Notes: generated from the letters alone by a model not told the origin. Positions 46,014 through 58,484 are shown, counted from the stretch's first letter. The stretch is 64,000 nt of DNA from Hyphodiscus hymeniophilus (GCA_016508695.1 VNKQ01000009.1:682001-746000); one strand, 5' to 3'. Program-made: numbers and translations.

Positions 46014-47916
46014 TCACTTTGGTTGCGAATCATCCAACGTAGCATAGATACGCTGAAGAGCTTTCTTCTCTCGTCCATCGCCCTCGAGAACAACGAGCCA
46101 ATCCCGGATCTGAATGCCTCTGCCCTTTTCCTTGTCCTCTCTCCATGTACCTAGTCTTCTGACCCCATCAGAAGTCAACTTCTCCGGTTCCGGAGGACCA
46201 GCTTTTCCAGTAGGGGTTCCAGGCTGGGTGGGCGTATTCAATATTTGGGCCGGTGTTGCAGTAGCAACTGCAGAGCCAGTCATCCAGGAATACTTCTTCT
46301 TCTTGCCGAAGAGACCACCACCGCCACCTAAGAACTGCGCAGCTGTGTTATTCGCACCAGCATGATTATCAGCCTCATTCTTCTTCATGTCAGCCTTCTT
46401 CTGTGCCTTCTTAGTCGGCGCTTTCTCCATAGGGTCGGGCGCAATCGAGCCTGGTGTGCCTGGTATAACAGAGCCAGCACGAGATGCGCCACCTCCCTCC
46501 AGTCGAGCTCTTCGCTTACGAAGTCGAGCCTCTTCAAATTCACGCTCCTTCAAAGCCTCTCCACGTAATGCCGCCACGACTTCATTGCTGAACTTCACAA
46601 TAGGTGTAGTCATATTTGCAGAGGAAAGCGAGCCTGACAAAAATCAGTTATGAAGAATGAGACATAGGATTAGACTTACGTTTGAGCGTGTTTGGCTCAA
46701 CTCCACTACGTGCAGTAGCCTCGGCAGCGCTCACAATACCGCCAGTATTCTTGGTCGGAGCCGCAACATCTGCCCAATCTGCCGGAACAACACCGTGAGA
46801 AGTGATCTGTCGACCCTTTGCAAGTCTAGCCGCATCTTCGATCAGCGCTCGTAGGCGATGTTTGGTCGCAATAGAAATGAGAGCAACCTGATCGACGAGA
46901 AGAGAATCGTAAGGCAGAAAGCTACCACCCGTAGACACCATTGCTCCATTCGGTCCAACGGCTGCCTTTACGGTGACAGATTGCGTAGGGAAAGCATCTG
47001 GCAGCTTCATTGTACCCATATCACCATGAACTTCCATCAAGTGAATTACATGCTCCTGTGAGATCTTTCTCATCTTCCTGGTCATGTTTTGAATGTTCAA
47101 AAATGGATGGTTGAGCTCGCGTTGTCGTGAGATTGCCAAATCACGCGCCGAATCAGTCCAAATCCTATCTGCCGACTGTGCGAAGTACTCTTTCTGTGAC
47201 TTGGTATTCGGAATCTCTGCTGTCGTATTCGCAGGACCTGCGCCGTAGAAAGATCCTTCCGGGCCAGGGGGGAACTGAGTGAAGCTGTTGCCAGAAGAGA
47301 TGGTGCCTGATTGAGAGCCAGAGATTTGCGAATTGAAGGATTTGTTGTAAAGCTGAAAAGTATACTGCTCCTCCTCTCGCAGATCGATACCTGTTCCACC
47401 GAGGACATCCATTGGGTCGATCCCATCTTCCTTGACCTTCTCAGCTGGCTTCGAGGGCGGTCCCATCGTTCCTGCGCCTTGTGGCGGCATCATGTAGTTC
47501 GGGGTTGGTTGTTGGTTGTTCTGGTTGTAGTTTGGAGGAGGTGTAGGGAAGCTCATATGGTTTTGAGTGTTTTGATATTGAGGGCCGTTATGGTTGTTGG
47601 CTTGGGGAAGATTCAAAGTGGGAGTCGTGGGTCCGTTACTGCTTGCATAAGGGGTACTATAGACGCCCTGTGGAAGCTGAACATTTGCAAAGTGAGGTGA
47701 TGCTCCAGCAGACTGGGGAGTTGATGCGCCAGGACTCACTCCGTATGGCGACTGAACGTAAGGTGAGGTCGGCTGCGATGGCGGACCTGGAGACATCCTT
47801 TGACGCTTGTTCGGAGGCAGCGTGAAATGCGGTAGAGCAGGAGAAGGCGAGGCCTGAGGAGGAGAGAATGGTCGAGCAGGTCCATTCTGGAACTGCTGAT
47901 GGCCTGGCTGAGCCAT
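46014..47916 (-). CDS. TAF4: TFIID subunit TAF4
   Basis: Two exons (47916-46680 and 46633-46014) with a 46-bp intron give 618 aa. The N-terminal 200 residues are Pro/Gln/Asn-rich low complexity, as in other TAF4 proteins. The TAF4 histone-fold and C-terminal domain follow: RIWTDSARDLAISRQRELNHPFLNI, then VDQVALISIATKHRLRALIEDAARLAKGR, then after the intron the basic helix LRGEALKEREFEEARLRKRRARLEGG and the C-terminal element WLVVLEGDGREKKALQRIYATL. TAF4 pairs with TAF12 through the histone fold and is central to TFIID assembly at RNA polymerase II promoters. It is divergent to YSH1 across 500 bp. With TFIIE-beta and TAF14 it is the third basal transcription gene of the window. Confidence 0.92.
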
Positions 47917-48416
47917 GATGGTGTCGATAGTTCCTTCCCTTCACAAGTTCACAAAGCTAGCGCAACGCCCGCCTTCCTCCTTTTCCAAAGCCTCGACCCA
48001 TGCGTCAAACAGAGATCCTTCAATGCCCTACTGGATGCGCTTTTGTTGTTTGCGATGTCGCAGTCCTGTAGATCTCCGTGACGTTGTGCTGCAGTCGTTG
48101 AGATGGCGAAGTGTTGTGTTGTGGTGGTGCTAAAGAGCTCCCGCATTCACCCTGTGCCAAAAACAAAATGGCGCCTCACGTGTCACGAGCTCAAATATAT
48201 GCACAGCGCGTCTCCATTCTCTGGGGTCATCAAAGAAAACTGACAACGAAAGACCTTTCCTCAAATTTACACCTCTTCTATTATCGAATTATCTATGGCT
48301 GTAGCCCCCAGGCCACTGCTATGATACCCAGCCCATGACCCTTCCGCCTCTGGTTTGCGCATCGCAATATCAAATCTCCTACTCAATTTCGTTCCTTGGG
48401 CATCTGAAATCCAATT
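47917..48416. promoter_or_regulatory. Divergent promoter, TAF4 / YSH1
   Basis: A 500-bp spacer between two opposite ATGs; both transcripts must start here. No TATA box is obvious. Confidence 0.45.
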
Positions 48417-51314
48417 ATGGCATCCAAACGCAAAGCCTCGGCGATGGCGCCTGCAGTTGAGGAACCGGTTGACCCATCTGATGAGCTCATGTTCGTATGC
48501 CTTGGAGGTGGCAGTGAAGTTGGCAGATCATGTCATATCCTGCAGTACAAAGGAAAGACGGTCATGGTAGGGCTTTCACCTTCCCAAACATCTGCACTCT
48601 TTTACTAACACCTCTACAGCTCGATGCTGGATTGCACGCCGGATACTCGGGTATGGCTGCCCTCCCTTTCTACGATGACTTCGATTTGAGCACTGTCGAT
48701 GTGCTCCTGATCAGCCAGTAAGCACCTCTCACAAACTGTTGCATATTGTGTCACTGTAAGAATATACTTCGGCATACTCAATGGGTTTTCTCTCGGCTCT
48801 TTCATGGCCTACTGTGTTTATTGTGTAGACAATGGCCCATATTCTCTCCTTACATTACTACCATGTATACAAGAATCAATACAAACATATATCACCCATC
48901 AGATGCATGTCTTGATTCTCCGAAGATGATCTTCCCCGCCGTTGTACATAGTTCAATCGAAGCTCCATATCCCTGTACCACTCCATCTTGAGGACCTTTT
49001 ACTGACTTGCACAAGTTTCCACGTTGACCATGCAGCCTCTCTACCATTCGTATTGGCGAAGACGAACTTTAAAGGCCGAGTCTTCATGACACATCCAACA
49101 AAGGCTATTTACAAATGGCTCATAGCCGACAGTATCCGAGTTGGTGGAGGCTCCTCAGAACAAGCTTCTGCTCCAGTCTACACCGAAGCGGATCATCTAT
49201 CTACATTTCCTATGATCGAAGCTATCGACTACCATACTACACATACGATCTCTTCAATCCGAATTACACCCTATCCTGCAGGCCATGTGCTTGGCGCTGC
49301 GATGTTTTTGATTGAGATAGCTGGGCTCAAGATCTTCTTTACTGGGGACTATTCTCGAGAGAATGATCGACATTTGGTGTCTGCAGAGGTTCCAAAGGGT
49401 GTGAAAATTGATCTTTTGATTACAGAATCGACTTACGGAATAGCCTCCCATGTTCCTCGTCTCGAGCGAGAGCAAGCCCTCATGAAATCTATCACAGGTA
49501 TCCTGAATCGAGGAGGCCGTGCCCTGTTGCCGGTCTTTGCTCTTGGACGAGCACAAGAGCTGCTTCTCATTCTGGAGGAGTACTGGGCTCGACACGCAGA
49601 ATTCCAGAAGATCCCCATCTACTATGCCAGTAACTTGGCTCGAAGGTGTATGTTGGTCTACCAGACATACGTTGGAGCTATGAACGACAACATTAAGCGA
49701 CTCTCCCGAGCTGGTATTGCTAGCGAAGGAGGGTCTACCTCAGATACTGCTGGCAAAGGCGGACCATGGGACTTTAAGTACATTCGATCTCTGAAGACCC
49801 TGGATCGGTTCGATGATATTGGAGGTTGCGTCATGCTTGCTAGTCCTGGTATGATGCAAAACGGAGTCAGTAGAGAGTTGTTGGAACGATGGGCTCCAAG
49901 CGACAAGAACGGAGTGATAGTTACTGGTTACAGCGTTGAAGGAACTATGGCAAAGTCGATTATGACAGAACCCGATCAGATCCCAGCTATTATGTCTCGT
50001 ACCACTGGAGGAGCAAGAAGAGCACCGGCTACAACAGAAGGAGAAAAAGTAATGATTCCTAGGAGATGTAGTGTTCAAGAGTATTCATTTGCGGCCCATG
50101 TCGACGGAGTTGAGAACAGAGAGTTCATTGAGGAGGTTGCTGCCCCGGTGGTGGTACGTAGAAAGCAGCAAGCATGTTGAGCCCTTACTAACTGCTACAG
50201 ATCCTGGTTCATGGCGAAACGCACAACATGATGCGTCTGAAGTCCAAACTTCTCTCCCTCAATAACGAAAAGATAAACAAAGTAAAGGTTTTCAGCCCCA
50301 AAAACTGCGAAGAGATCCGAATACCTTTCAAAGCAGACAAAACTGCCAAAGTAGTCGGAAAGCTGGCATCTATTCCGCCACCTCAAGTCTCAGATGATGG
50401 TCAAATGATTACTGGTGTGTTGGTACAAAACGACTTTAAGATGTCCCTCATGGCACCAGAAGACCTTCGAGAATACGCTGGATTAACAACAACAACAATT
50501 ATTTGCAAGCAACGCATGACTCTCAGCGCAGCAGGCATTGATCTCATCAAGTGGGCTCTAGAAAGCACATTTGGCAGTGTTGAACAATTACCAGGAAACA
50601 AGAAAAACAATGGAATGAATGGGGATGCTCACATGAATGGCTCAACAGAAAATGCCGACGAAGAGATTTCAAGTCAAACAACCGCATATCTAGTAATGGG
50701 CTGCGTAACGGTCCGTTACCGCAGTAATGGAGAAGTTGAGTTGGAGTGGGAAGGCAATATGCTCAATGATGGTATTGCAGATGCTATCATGGCTGTTCTA
50801 TTCTCGGTAGAAAGCAGTCCTGCTGCAGTCAAACGTGTGTTCCACTCCTTCCTCTATTTAAGTTTCTTCTCTGATCTCAGCCTTTTCAGAATCCTCTAGC
50901 AAACACTCTCACTCCCATGATCTCCCAACCCGGAATCCCCACGCATATCTTTCACCAACCGAGCGTCTAGAGCGGCTTTTCATGTTTTTAGAAGCGCAAT
51001 TTGGCGCGGAAAGCCTCACTCCCATTGCCATCCCAAGATTACCGTCTAAAGCTCTCCCACCTTTATCTCCACCAGCAGAAGCCGAAGGTTCAGAAGGAGA
51101 AGGGGCAGAGCTCGAGGCTCTTCAGATGCAAGAGATCGAGCGGCTACATAAGATTGGCATTCCTGTGCCGGGAGTGGAGATCAAGGTTGATACAATGGTA
51201 GCGAAGGTATGGTTGGAGGATTTGGAGGTTGAGTGCACGAAACCGGCGTTTGGGGATAGGGTAAGAGCCGTGGTGGAGAGGGCTGTGGAGGTTACTGCTC
51301 CGTTATGGGCCTGA
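48417..51314 (+). CDS. YSH1: Pre-mRNA 3'-end endonuclease YSH1/CPSF73
   Basis: Five exons (48417-48566, 48620-48717, 49016-50153, 50201-50834, 50890-51314) give 814 aa. The metallo-beta-lactamase core begins MFVCLGGGSEVGRSCHIL. The zinc motif HFHVDH (residues 83-88) is split by intron 2, whose 298 bp is far longer than the other introns (47-55 bp). Later active-site elements are PYPAGHVLGAAMFLI, FFTGDYSREND and the beta-CASP segment LLITESTYGIASH...GRALLPVFALGRAQELLLIL, with VIVTGYSVEGTMAKSI and SVQEYSFAAHVDG. The C-terminal domain has a linker containing a GNKKNNGMNGD segment. YSH1 is the nuclease that cuts pre-mRNA at the poly(A) site within CPF. The intron 4 acceptor is ambiguous between 50881 and 50890 (same frame); 50890 is preferred on branch-point distance. 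Confidence 0.93.
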
Positions 51315-52249
51315 GATGATTGTAGTATCAAAGTTCATGATACTAATCACCTACGATGAATGTGAGACTTAGAAAGCACAAACTTGAATTCGTCATTGTC
51401 CTAGTCGTTTAAGGTAATTGGATGAACGTGACGGATACTCTGGGCTCATAAAATATCCCCTGTTCTCTAAAATTCATGAATTGATTGGATCGTCGTTTAC
51501 TGACCAGGGTGATCATGTTATATTTACTTCTTATTCTAAAGACCAAGCGTAAACAACTTCCATAGTTTGGGTCCCCCTGTATTGGAATAATTATTCGCTC
51601 TGAAAGCAATGGCTTGAGTCTCGAGAGGTCCATCTCTCCAAGAAATGATTGCAGGAAGTGACTTGGATGAAAGCTATGATGTGCAGGAAACATCAGCAGT
51701 GAGTAAGAATGTAGTCCCGCCTTGCCTAGCCAAAAAAAAACATTCTGACACTTAGCAATGACTTCAAATTTGTGCGGACTTATGAGCAGGGGGAAGGTTC
51801 TTCGGAGATCTTGGAATGGTTATTGTATGAAGTTGTTGGTGGAAGTTGCTGAAGTCCGTACTGTACGGAAATAAAGCCGTGCATCCATTAGTCATCGAGC
51901 TCCAGAGGAGCTGAGGAAGCGTCTCTTGGGAAGGTCCTACTTCTCTCATATTATACCTTCTCGCGCAAAGTTTGCCTCCAAGTCTTTCTCTTCTTAGTTC
52001 ATTTGAGGAAATGGCGTGGCCGTATCCATGAAGGGTTGTGTCGGTGTCGCTTCGAAAATCGTTTCTGCCGGAGTCGAGAGGTACAAGAAGTCAAACAACC
52101 TAAGGAAAGATATCATTCACACAACGTGCAGGTAGAAGACGACTTTGTCTTTCAGTTGACACATCTGCTTTACACAAAGACGGATTCAATGTCTATATCC
52201 ACCACATCGACCATATATAGTGTATTCCCCCATACAGACGATCGTCCCC
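51315..52249. other. Intergenic spacer
   Basis: 3' region of YSH1 and promoter of the BTB-like gene. A nine-A run lies near 51735. No gene recognised. Confidence 0.4.
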
Positions 52250-53800
52250 ATGCCTCCCGCCACCACCCCCTCAAAGGCCGCAGTTGTGACGGAGACAACA
52301 GCTCCTCTGCGTATAGAGGACACCGTGCACAAGGTTACTGAGGTCAGAGCGACTGGAGATGTGATCTTGGATGTAACTTTCGAGAATACAAATGGGTGCA
52401 CGAAATCGATCCCAAGCGACGTCATCCAAAGGCTTCGGCTTTCGAAAGTCAGCATTCCTTCAAGCCGAGTATTCTATCGAGTACGGCTGGAGACCCTAAA
52501 GAAGGTCTCGAAATACTTTTCCCATCTTCTAGGGTCGGATGTTTTTGGAGAAGGGAGAGCTGTCAAAGATGCGTTCACGAAGCTTGCGGAATCGAATCTC
52601 AAGCCATCGGAGATTGAGGCAGACAGTCTGCCTAGGATCAAGATTGTGGACGAGGATGATGCTACGAGGACGATGGGACGAGAGCACGTCTTCCGAGACA
52701 TGTTGCGAATTATACATGGAGCCGAACATCTTACCAAGCCTATCACTATAACCTACTTGTCAGTCTTAGTGATCATGGCAGATCGGTTCGATTGTTTGGC
52801 TCCTGTACAGCGATATGTAACAAGCACCTTCTCGAACTTTAAATATCCTCTCACAGTAGACAAAAGCACGGAAGAGATTCTGCGTCAGAAGATTTTGATC
52901 TTCTATCATACGAACCAAGCACCACGACTAGCCGCTGCTACGAAAGAGTTGATACTCCGAGGAAGTTCAAGATGGGCGAGCTATGACGAGAATTCCAATT
53001 TCACAACAGCATGGTGGGATCTACCCGATGGACTAGAGTGTAGGTCAAATCCCCCCAACTCCTCCCAACAGCCAAATCTAAAACCATCAGATGAAGCAGC
53101 ACATCGTCGCGCCTGTATTCTCCGGACGCTCTCCTCAATCTTTTCCCACTTTCTTTCGCTTTACACCTCCCGCACCCGACAATGCACCTTAGGCTACGAC
53201 AGTTCACCTGCCTGCGATTCATTCCAATTGGGTGAGATGATAAAATTTCTAACCAAAAAGGACCTCCTCTCCCTGATTCCCTTTCAAGGCACATCTCCCT
53301 ACGACTCGGACTACATGTGGCCAGAGTTCTATACCGGCGATATCGAGAACATCATTGGAACTTTGAGGCAATGTCCCAGCTATCAAATTGATAAAAATCA
53401 CGGCCATTGTGGACTCAGGAGTAGGGTGTTGCCCATGTTGGAATATGTGAAGGATATGATGGAGGGTGGGACGGGCATTAGAGCGATGAGGTGGAAAACG
53501 GGCAGGACTGGGCACAGTTGGGCTCCTAGAAAGAAGGAGAACGTCGGGGTAAATAATGGTGGAAGTGGGAGTGGAAAAAAGCCGTTTGTAGTTGGTGGCC
53601 AAGCTGTTGGCTCCGATGATGAAAGGGGAGGTACATTTGATTTCTTGAAGGATAGGGGGAATTTGGAATTTGGTGGGAACAGTCTGAATGTTGATAAGGC
53701 AGCTAAGATGCTGTTTACTGCAGAGAAGTGGCTTTGGACTGCAGAGACGTCGGGTGATGGGATGATGTTGCCCAAGACATCTCCTTCATTGAAGTTTTAG
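52250..53800 (+). CDS. BTB/POZ-like domain protein
   Basis: An intron-free gene of 516 aa; the start is the first ATG (MPPATTPSKAAV). Residues about 70-190 show the fungal BTB-like pattern: an FYRVRLETLKKVSKYFSHLL strand-helix unit, a loop to HVFRDMLRIIHG, then ITITYLSVLVIMADRFDCLAPVQRYV, the usual helical end of such domains. A helical region with several Cys and His residues follows (C.SFQLGEMIKFLTK, GHCGLRSRVLPML). The C-terminus has a Gly/Ser/Lys-rich linker and a short helix. Many fungal proteins of this size carry such a BTB-like fold and are annotated only as nuclear-pore-protein-like or hypothetical. Function is unknown; a role in protein-protein contacts is inferred from the fold. 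No targeting signal is seen. Confidence 0.78.
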   Translation: MPPATTPSKAAVVTETTAPLRIEDTVHKVTEVRATGDVILDVTFENTNGCTKSIPSDVIQRLRLSKVSIPSSRVFYRVRLETLKKVSKYFSHLLGSDVFGEGRAVKDAFTKLAESNLKPSEIEADSLPRIKIVDEDDATRTMGREHVFRDMLRIIHGAEHLTKPITITYLSVLVIMADRFDCLAPVQRYVTSTFSNFKYPLTVDKSTEEILRQKILIFYHTNQAPRLAAATKELILRGSSRWASYDENSNFTTAWWDLPDGLECRSNPPNSSQQPNLKPSDEAAHRRACILRTLSSIFSHFLSLYTSRTRQCTLGYDSSPACDSFQLGEMIKFLTKKDLLSLIPFQGTSPYDSDYMWPEFYTGDIENIIGTLRQCPSYQIDKNHGHCGLRSRVLPMLEYVKDMMEGGTGIRAMRWKTGRTGHSWAPRKKENVGVNNGGSGSGKKPFVVGGQAVGSDDERGGTFDFLKDRGNLEFGGNSLNVDKAAKMLFTAEKWLWTAETSGDGMMLPKTSPSLKF

Positions 53801-54046
53801 GAAATATCCCTCTTACGTTTAAAAAAAAACATTTTCAATTGTTGGATATGCATAGCGTAGTCATACAGGCACAAATTAAAGTCCAGTGCTGAAGAAGCGT
53901 ATTGTCATTGCTCTGCAACATCGAACTTCAGCTCGCCATTCCGATTCCATTCATCACATCCATCTGTCATCACGGCCGTCACCTGTCATCATCTTCCTCA
54001 CTATTTCGTCGAGGTAAAAGAGACAAGAGAATACACCAATGATGAT

Positions 54047-56615
54047 CTAATAGCCACCATAACCTCCACCGGGCGGGTATTGCTGATAGCCACCATATGG
54101 CGGTTGCTGCGGTGGAAACTGTCCTGGAAAAGGAGGAGGCGGATCCCCGAAGCCTCCAGGAGGAGGGCCCTGCCATCCTCCAGGCGGGCCTTGTTGAAAA
54201 CCAGGGCCATACGGTCCAGGCCCTCCGTAAGGTGGTTGATTAGTCGGATACGGAGCATTTTGATATCCACCAGGTGGACCAGGAGGCGTATTATAGGGCT
54301 GCTGTTGCTGGTAGCCACCTTGATAGCCGCCTTGCTCAATGTTTGGGTTAAGATGACCACCTTGAGAATGCGGACGGCCATAGTTGCTACTACCAGGGCG
54401 CTGGTGATTTTGATAGCCGAAACTAGGGGAGTGAGGAGGATGGCTGGATGTTCCTAGCTGCGGGCTTGGGGAGAGATAGGAAGTGTTGGGGTTCCCATCA
54501 GAGCCTTCCATTGCACCCAGATCGCGGCTTTGTATCTCGGACCAAATCGAGTCTCGAGTCTTACCGTGACCGCCAAGCGAGCCGTGGTCGTGGTCGTGGA
54601 TATCTCTGTTTCCAGTGCTTGAGGGCGTGGTATGGTTGTGGCCTGCCTTTACAGATTCGGATGAGAGTATGGAGTTCAGATTGTGTCTATCAGGTTGCTC
54701 GTCAACCCAAGTGCGGACTGTTGCGAACATGTTGCGGTGTATTTCGATGTGTTCGTCTCGAACGGCTGGGTGATGGAAAGCTCGAAGGATGTCAGACATT
54801 ACTTCTTCGACTTGAACGCCTGGGTTTTCCCATGCGTAGAGGACTCGAGGAGTGACATATTGCAGGATTGTAGTTGCGACTCGGCCAGCTACTGGATTCA
54901 GCTTGTTGGAAAAATGATCCTTGGAAAGCATGGAATGAGTTGGATCTGTGCAATGAGGCTCATTCCAAGGTCCGAATTGCTGGTTGGCACTAGATTGCTA
55001 TTAAAAATGCTTTCTTTAGACATGAGCGAATGAGCGTCGACTTACCTAGCTTCAACTACAGTGGAAGAACCCGTCTTGAGGGATTTGGATACGGCCTCAA
55101 TGATGGGGCGGACAAATGGAGCCAGCAGTGACAAGATGAACAAAGATAACGTCTCGCTGATCTTCTCAACCAAAGATTCCAAGCCTGGAATCTTGGCAAT
55201 GGTCGCGTTGATCGCTCTAACAACCTTATCTCTGAACTCCAAAATTGGATAGATTTGTTTTGCCGTCTTCACAGGATCGAAGTCTGGGCTCATACCAGGA
55301 ACACCTGGACCAGCAGCAGCAGAGCCTCCAGTGTTACCAGGGGGGCCCGCGAAACTAGTATTGGCGTTATTTGAAGCCTTCTTATTCTCGTACTCCTGGG
55401 CTGCTGATCGAGCTGAAAGGTCTCTCGCCGTGTCTGCCATTCCACCACCCATTCCTGGAACCTGAGAGATTAGGCTGGCGAAGTCTTGCGAATTACCGAA
55501 AAGTCCGCGTTGACCTCCAGCGCCGGATCTCGATTGTTCAGCACCTTTCAGAGCCAGGTCCATCTCTTCGACCTCCGTCTGCGTGAAATGATCCGTAGCT
55601 TCTCCAAGTACGGAGTGCAAGAAATCCACCGCACCGAATGTGCCTGTAACGAGGGGGTAGACATGGTGACCTCGAACATTAATCTCGCTGTTTACCCCAC
55701 AGTGTGGGAAAACCTCTCGATAGCCCAGTTCCCTCAATGCTAATTCGCAGTAGTTCGTGTGAGCTCCAAAATCCTGTGGCTTCTGTCAGGGATTGAGACG
55801 TGATTAACATGTAACACTTACCTCCATGCAGTGCAAGCCTTGACCAAGACATCGGAGAGCCTCGCAAAGATCCGCCTCTCTGCCCTTCATGTTACCAGCA
55901 CCATTGGTATATAGACGACCAAAGTGAATAGATCTCAAGAAGCTAAATTTTACGTAGCCCGCGCTGGTAGCCCAGCCGCCATTTTCATTGGCAATGTAGT
56001 TCTTCATTCCAGTGTTATGGTCAACTTCAAGCTCAATAGGTTGAACCAAGCCTCTGAGACGAGTGTCGTATTGACGAGCATCGTTATTGTCAGCGTAGTC
56101 TTTAGGGTTGTCGATGTGTTCTTCCGGTCTGTAGACCCCTAAACGTTCTTCTGTAACCTCAAATTCTTCTGTGGCATAACCAAAAGAAAGGAAGGATAAG
56201 ACCCAGACCTAAAAATACCAGTTTAAGTAGCTTTATTGGGAGTTCAGAAAGGACACTTACCAGAATTCGAATCGTTGGAGCAGAAACACCTTTCAGAGAT
56301 CCAACATCCACAGCTTGAGAGTAATCTCGTAGCCAATTACCAAAATAGACTCTCTTGACCATCATCGTTGTCCACTTATGACCTCTGATAAAGGCAACTG
56401 TCTTGAGCATATCCTCAATGTCTAATCATTCTTAGCTATTGGATATCATTTTCAGAGGGTGTGCACTTACCTCCATGGCGGAAGTTCATGCCCTCTATTT
56501 GGGCAATACTTGGGATATTTCCAGCACCAAATGCAGCAGCTGGAGAAGCCAGCAAGAGAAACAGGCCACATGTTACCAATAACATCGTGCCGAATTTTGG
56601 GGTTGAAAATGCCAT
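54047..56615 (-). CDS. het-c: Het-C heterokaryon incompatibility protein
   Basis: Five exons (56615-56471, 56421-56261, 56208-55822, 55773-55046, 54989-54047) with introns of 49, 52, 48 and 56 bp give 787 aa. A signal peptide (MLLVTCGLFLLLASPAAAFGAG) is followed by the conserved Het-C core: WTTMMVKRVYFGNWLRDYSQAVD, VDHNTGMKNYIANENGGWATS, FGRLYTNG, GLHCMEDFGAHTNYCELALRE and FPHCGVNSEI. The C-terminal 250 residues are Gly/Pro/Gln/Tyr-rich with repeated GGYQ and PPGG units. In Neurospora, allelic differences at het-c, together with pin-c, cause vegetative incompatibility after hyphal fusion. Orthologues occur across filamentous fungi and may have other membrane-related roles. This is not the Podospora glycolipid-transfer HET-C2. 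No pin-c-like HET-domain gene lies in the window. Confidence 0.92.
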
Positions 56616-57250
56616 CTTGGAGGGGCAATGCACGGTGGGGTACTCGAGTAAGGTAGATAAGATGCAGGGTTCAATATCAAGACCGCTTTTCAACTGAGCA
56701 GTTCAGAGAAAGAGTGTTGAGGAAGGCGCAAAACTGAGAGAATGAGACAGGCTTAACACTGCTGGATGTCCCGTTTCTCAAGCTCTTTGTTTTGAACTCC
56801 CTGCTGAGCCACGATGATGAAGCTGATCTTCAACTCAGCTCCGCTCCACCCAACAGATACTTTACTCGGGTGGCTTGGCATTGTCTTGGCATCAGATTGT
56901 GTCTTGGCAGTCACGAGCCAGCGGATCGCGCTTACCTAATATACTCCGGCTTCCACGGAGCTGTTTAGTACCGGACAACGCCACTGGACATGGGATGGGA
57001 AATTGAAAGGTCTGATCAAAAATCTCCTGAGAATCGAGCTGTCATCAGACACTATGAGAGAATAATAAGATTGGCATACCTACCCATACTTTAATACACC
57101 ACGCTTCGTGCTCTCTGTCCATTTCGACTTTCTCCGATAAAGCTTCAAAGATTCGAAACAGTCTGAGCGTACGACTCCCTCCTACATTCCATCTCTAATC
57201 TGCTCTCTTTCTCCTTCCTACTTTTCACTCGAAATCACCGGAGCGCAATC
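56616..57250. promoter_or_regulatory. Divergent promoter, het-c / SCS7
   Basis: A 635-bp spacer. The last 70 bp before SCS7 is a pyrimidine-rich tract, a common fungal promoter/leader feature. Nothing else recognised. Confidence 0.4.
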
Positions 57251-58484
57251 ATGTCACCCTCTCGCACACTTCCGACTCTGCTGCTGTCGGAGGTAGCAGC
57301 TCACAACACGGCCAAGAGCTGTTACGTTACGATCGGAACTCGAGTCTTTGATGTCACTGACTTCATTGAAAGCCATCCAGGAGGAGGAGACCTTGTCTTG
57401 GAGTATGGAGGAATGGATGTCACCGAGATCTTGAAGGACGAAGTCTCACATTTCCACTCTGAAGCTGCATATGAAGTGCTTGAAGACTCATTCATTGGCT
57501 TTGTTGCCACCGAAAAAGTCATCGACGCTGCTGTCAAGAGCACCCACCCAGACGAAATTATCCCTCTACCATCGACACAAAATGGAATAAAGGAGCTGAA
57601 GGAGAACTGTGATGCAGAGGAGGGTGTCTTTTTGGCCACGGGTTTGGCGACAGCTGACGACCTTTCGAAGGAAACAGACGTTGTCACCGACTACAAGCAG
57701 CACAAGTTTCTCGATCTGAGCAAGCCGTTATTGATGCAAGTCTGGTTTGGGGGTTTCAGCAAGGAGTTCTACTTAGAGCAGGTACACCGACCACGCCACT
57801 ATAAAGGAGGAGAGTCTGCGCCGTTGTTTGGAAATTTCCTCGAGCCTCTGTCGAAGACACCTTGGTGGGTTATTCCAATACTCTGGCTACCATGTGTGGC
57901 ATATGGCACATATATTGCTGGAGAAGGCTGTGGCAGCAGATACGTAGAAGCTTGCTACTGGGTATTGGGCCTCTTTCTGTGGACTTTCTTCGAATACCTT
58001 CTGCACAGATTCTTGTTCCATCTTGATAAGTAAGTATTCTTTCCAGTCAGCGAATCAAATTGCTAATACCGAGCCAAGGTTCCTTCCAGATAACCGTGTG
58101 GCCCTGACGCTTCACTTCGTACTTCATGGAGTCCATCACTATCTGCCGATGGATAGATTGAGACTGGTTATGCCGCCTACAATGTTCCTTATACTTGCCA
58201 TACCTTTTTGGAAGCTGGCTCATACTCTCTTCTACTGGAACTGGTCTGTCGCAACTGCGGTCTTCTGCGGTGGGATCTTCGGCTACATTTGCTACGATCT
58301 GACCCATTACTTCCTCCATCATAAGACTCTGCCCGGCTACTATAAAGGGCTCAAGAAGTATCACCTCCAACACCACTTCATGGACTATGAAAATGGCTTC
58401 GGAGTCACCAGTCGATTCTGGGATACTATTTTCGGCACCGAGCTCACTCCTCCGCCAGTGAAGGCTCCTTTGAAAACTGCATGA
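57251..58484 (+). CDS. SCS7: Sphingolipid fatty-acid 2-hydroxylase
   Basis: Exons 57251-58029 and 58079-58484 with a 49-bp intron give 394 aa, close to yeast Scs7 (384 aa). An N-terminal cytochrome b5 domain covers residues about 10-90, with the haem ligand motif HPGGGDLVLEYGG (His42). A C-terminal fatty-acid hydroxylase domain contains at least four membrane helices and the histidine clusters HRFLFH, HGVHH, HYFLHH and HLQHH that bind the di-iron centre. The enzyme hydroxylates carbon 2 of the very-long-chain acyl group of ceramide in the ER, using electrons through its own b5 domain. The intron splits the lysine codon just after HLD. Downstream and on the same strand is the RBM39-like gene. 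Confidence 0.94.

Noticed and set aside
45747..46154. 135-codon plus-strand ORF
   Set aside because: Its 3' part is antisense to the TAF4 C-terminus and its composition is not protein-like.
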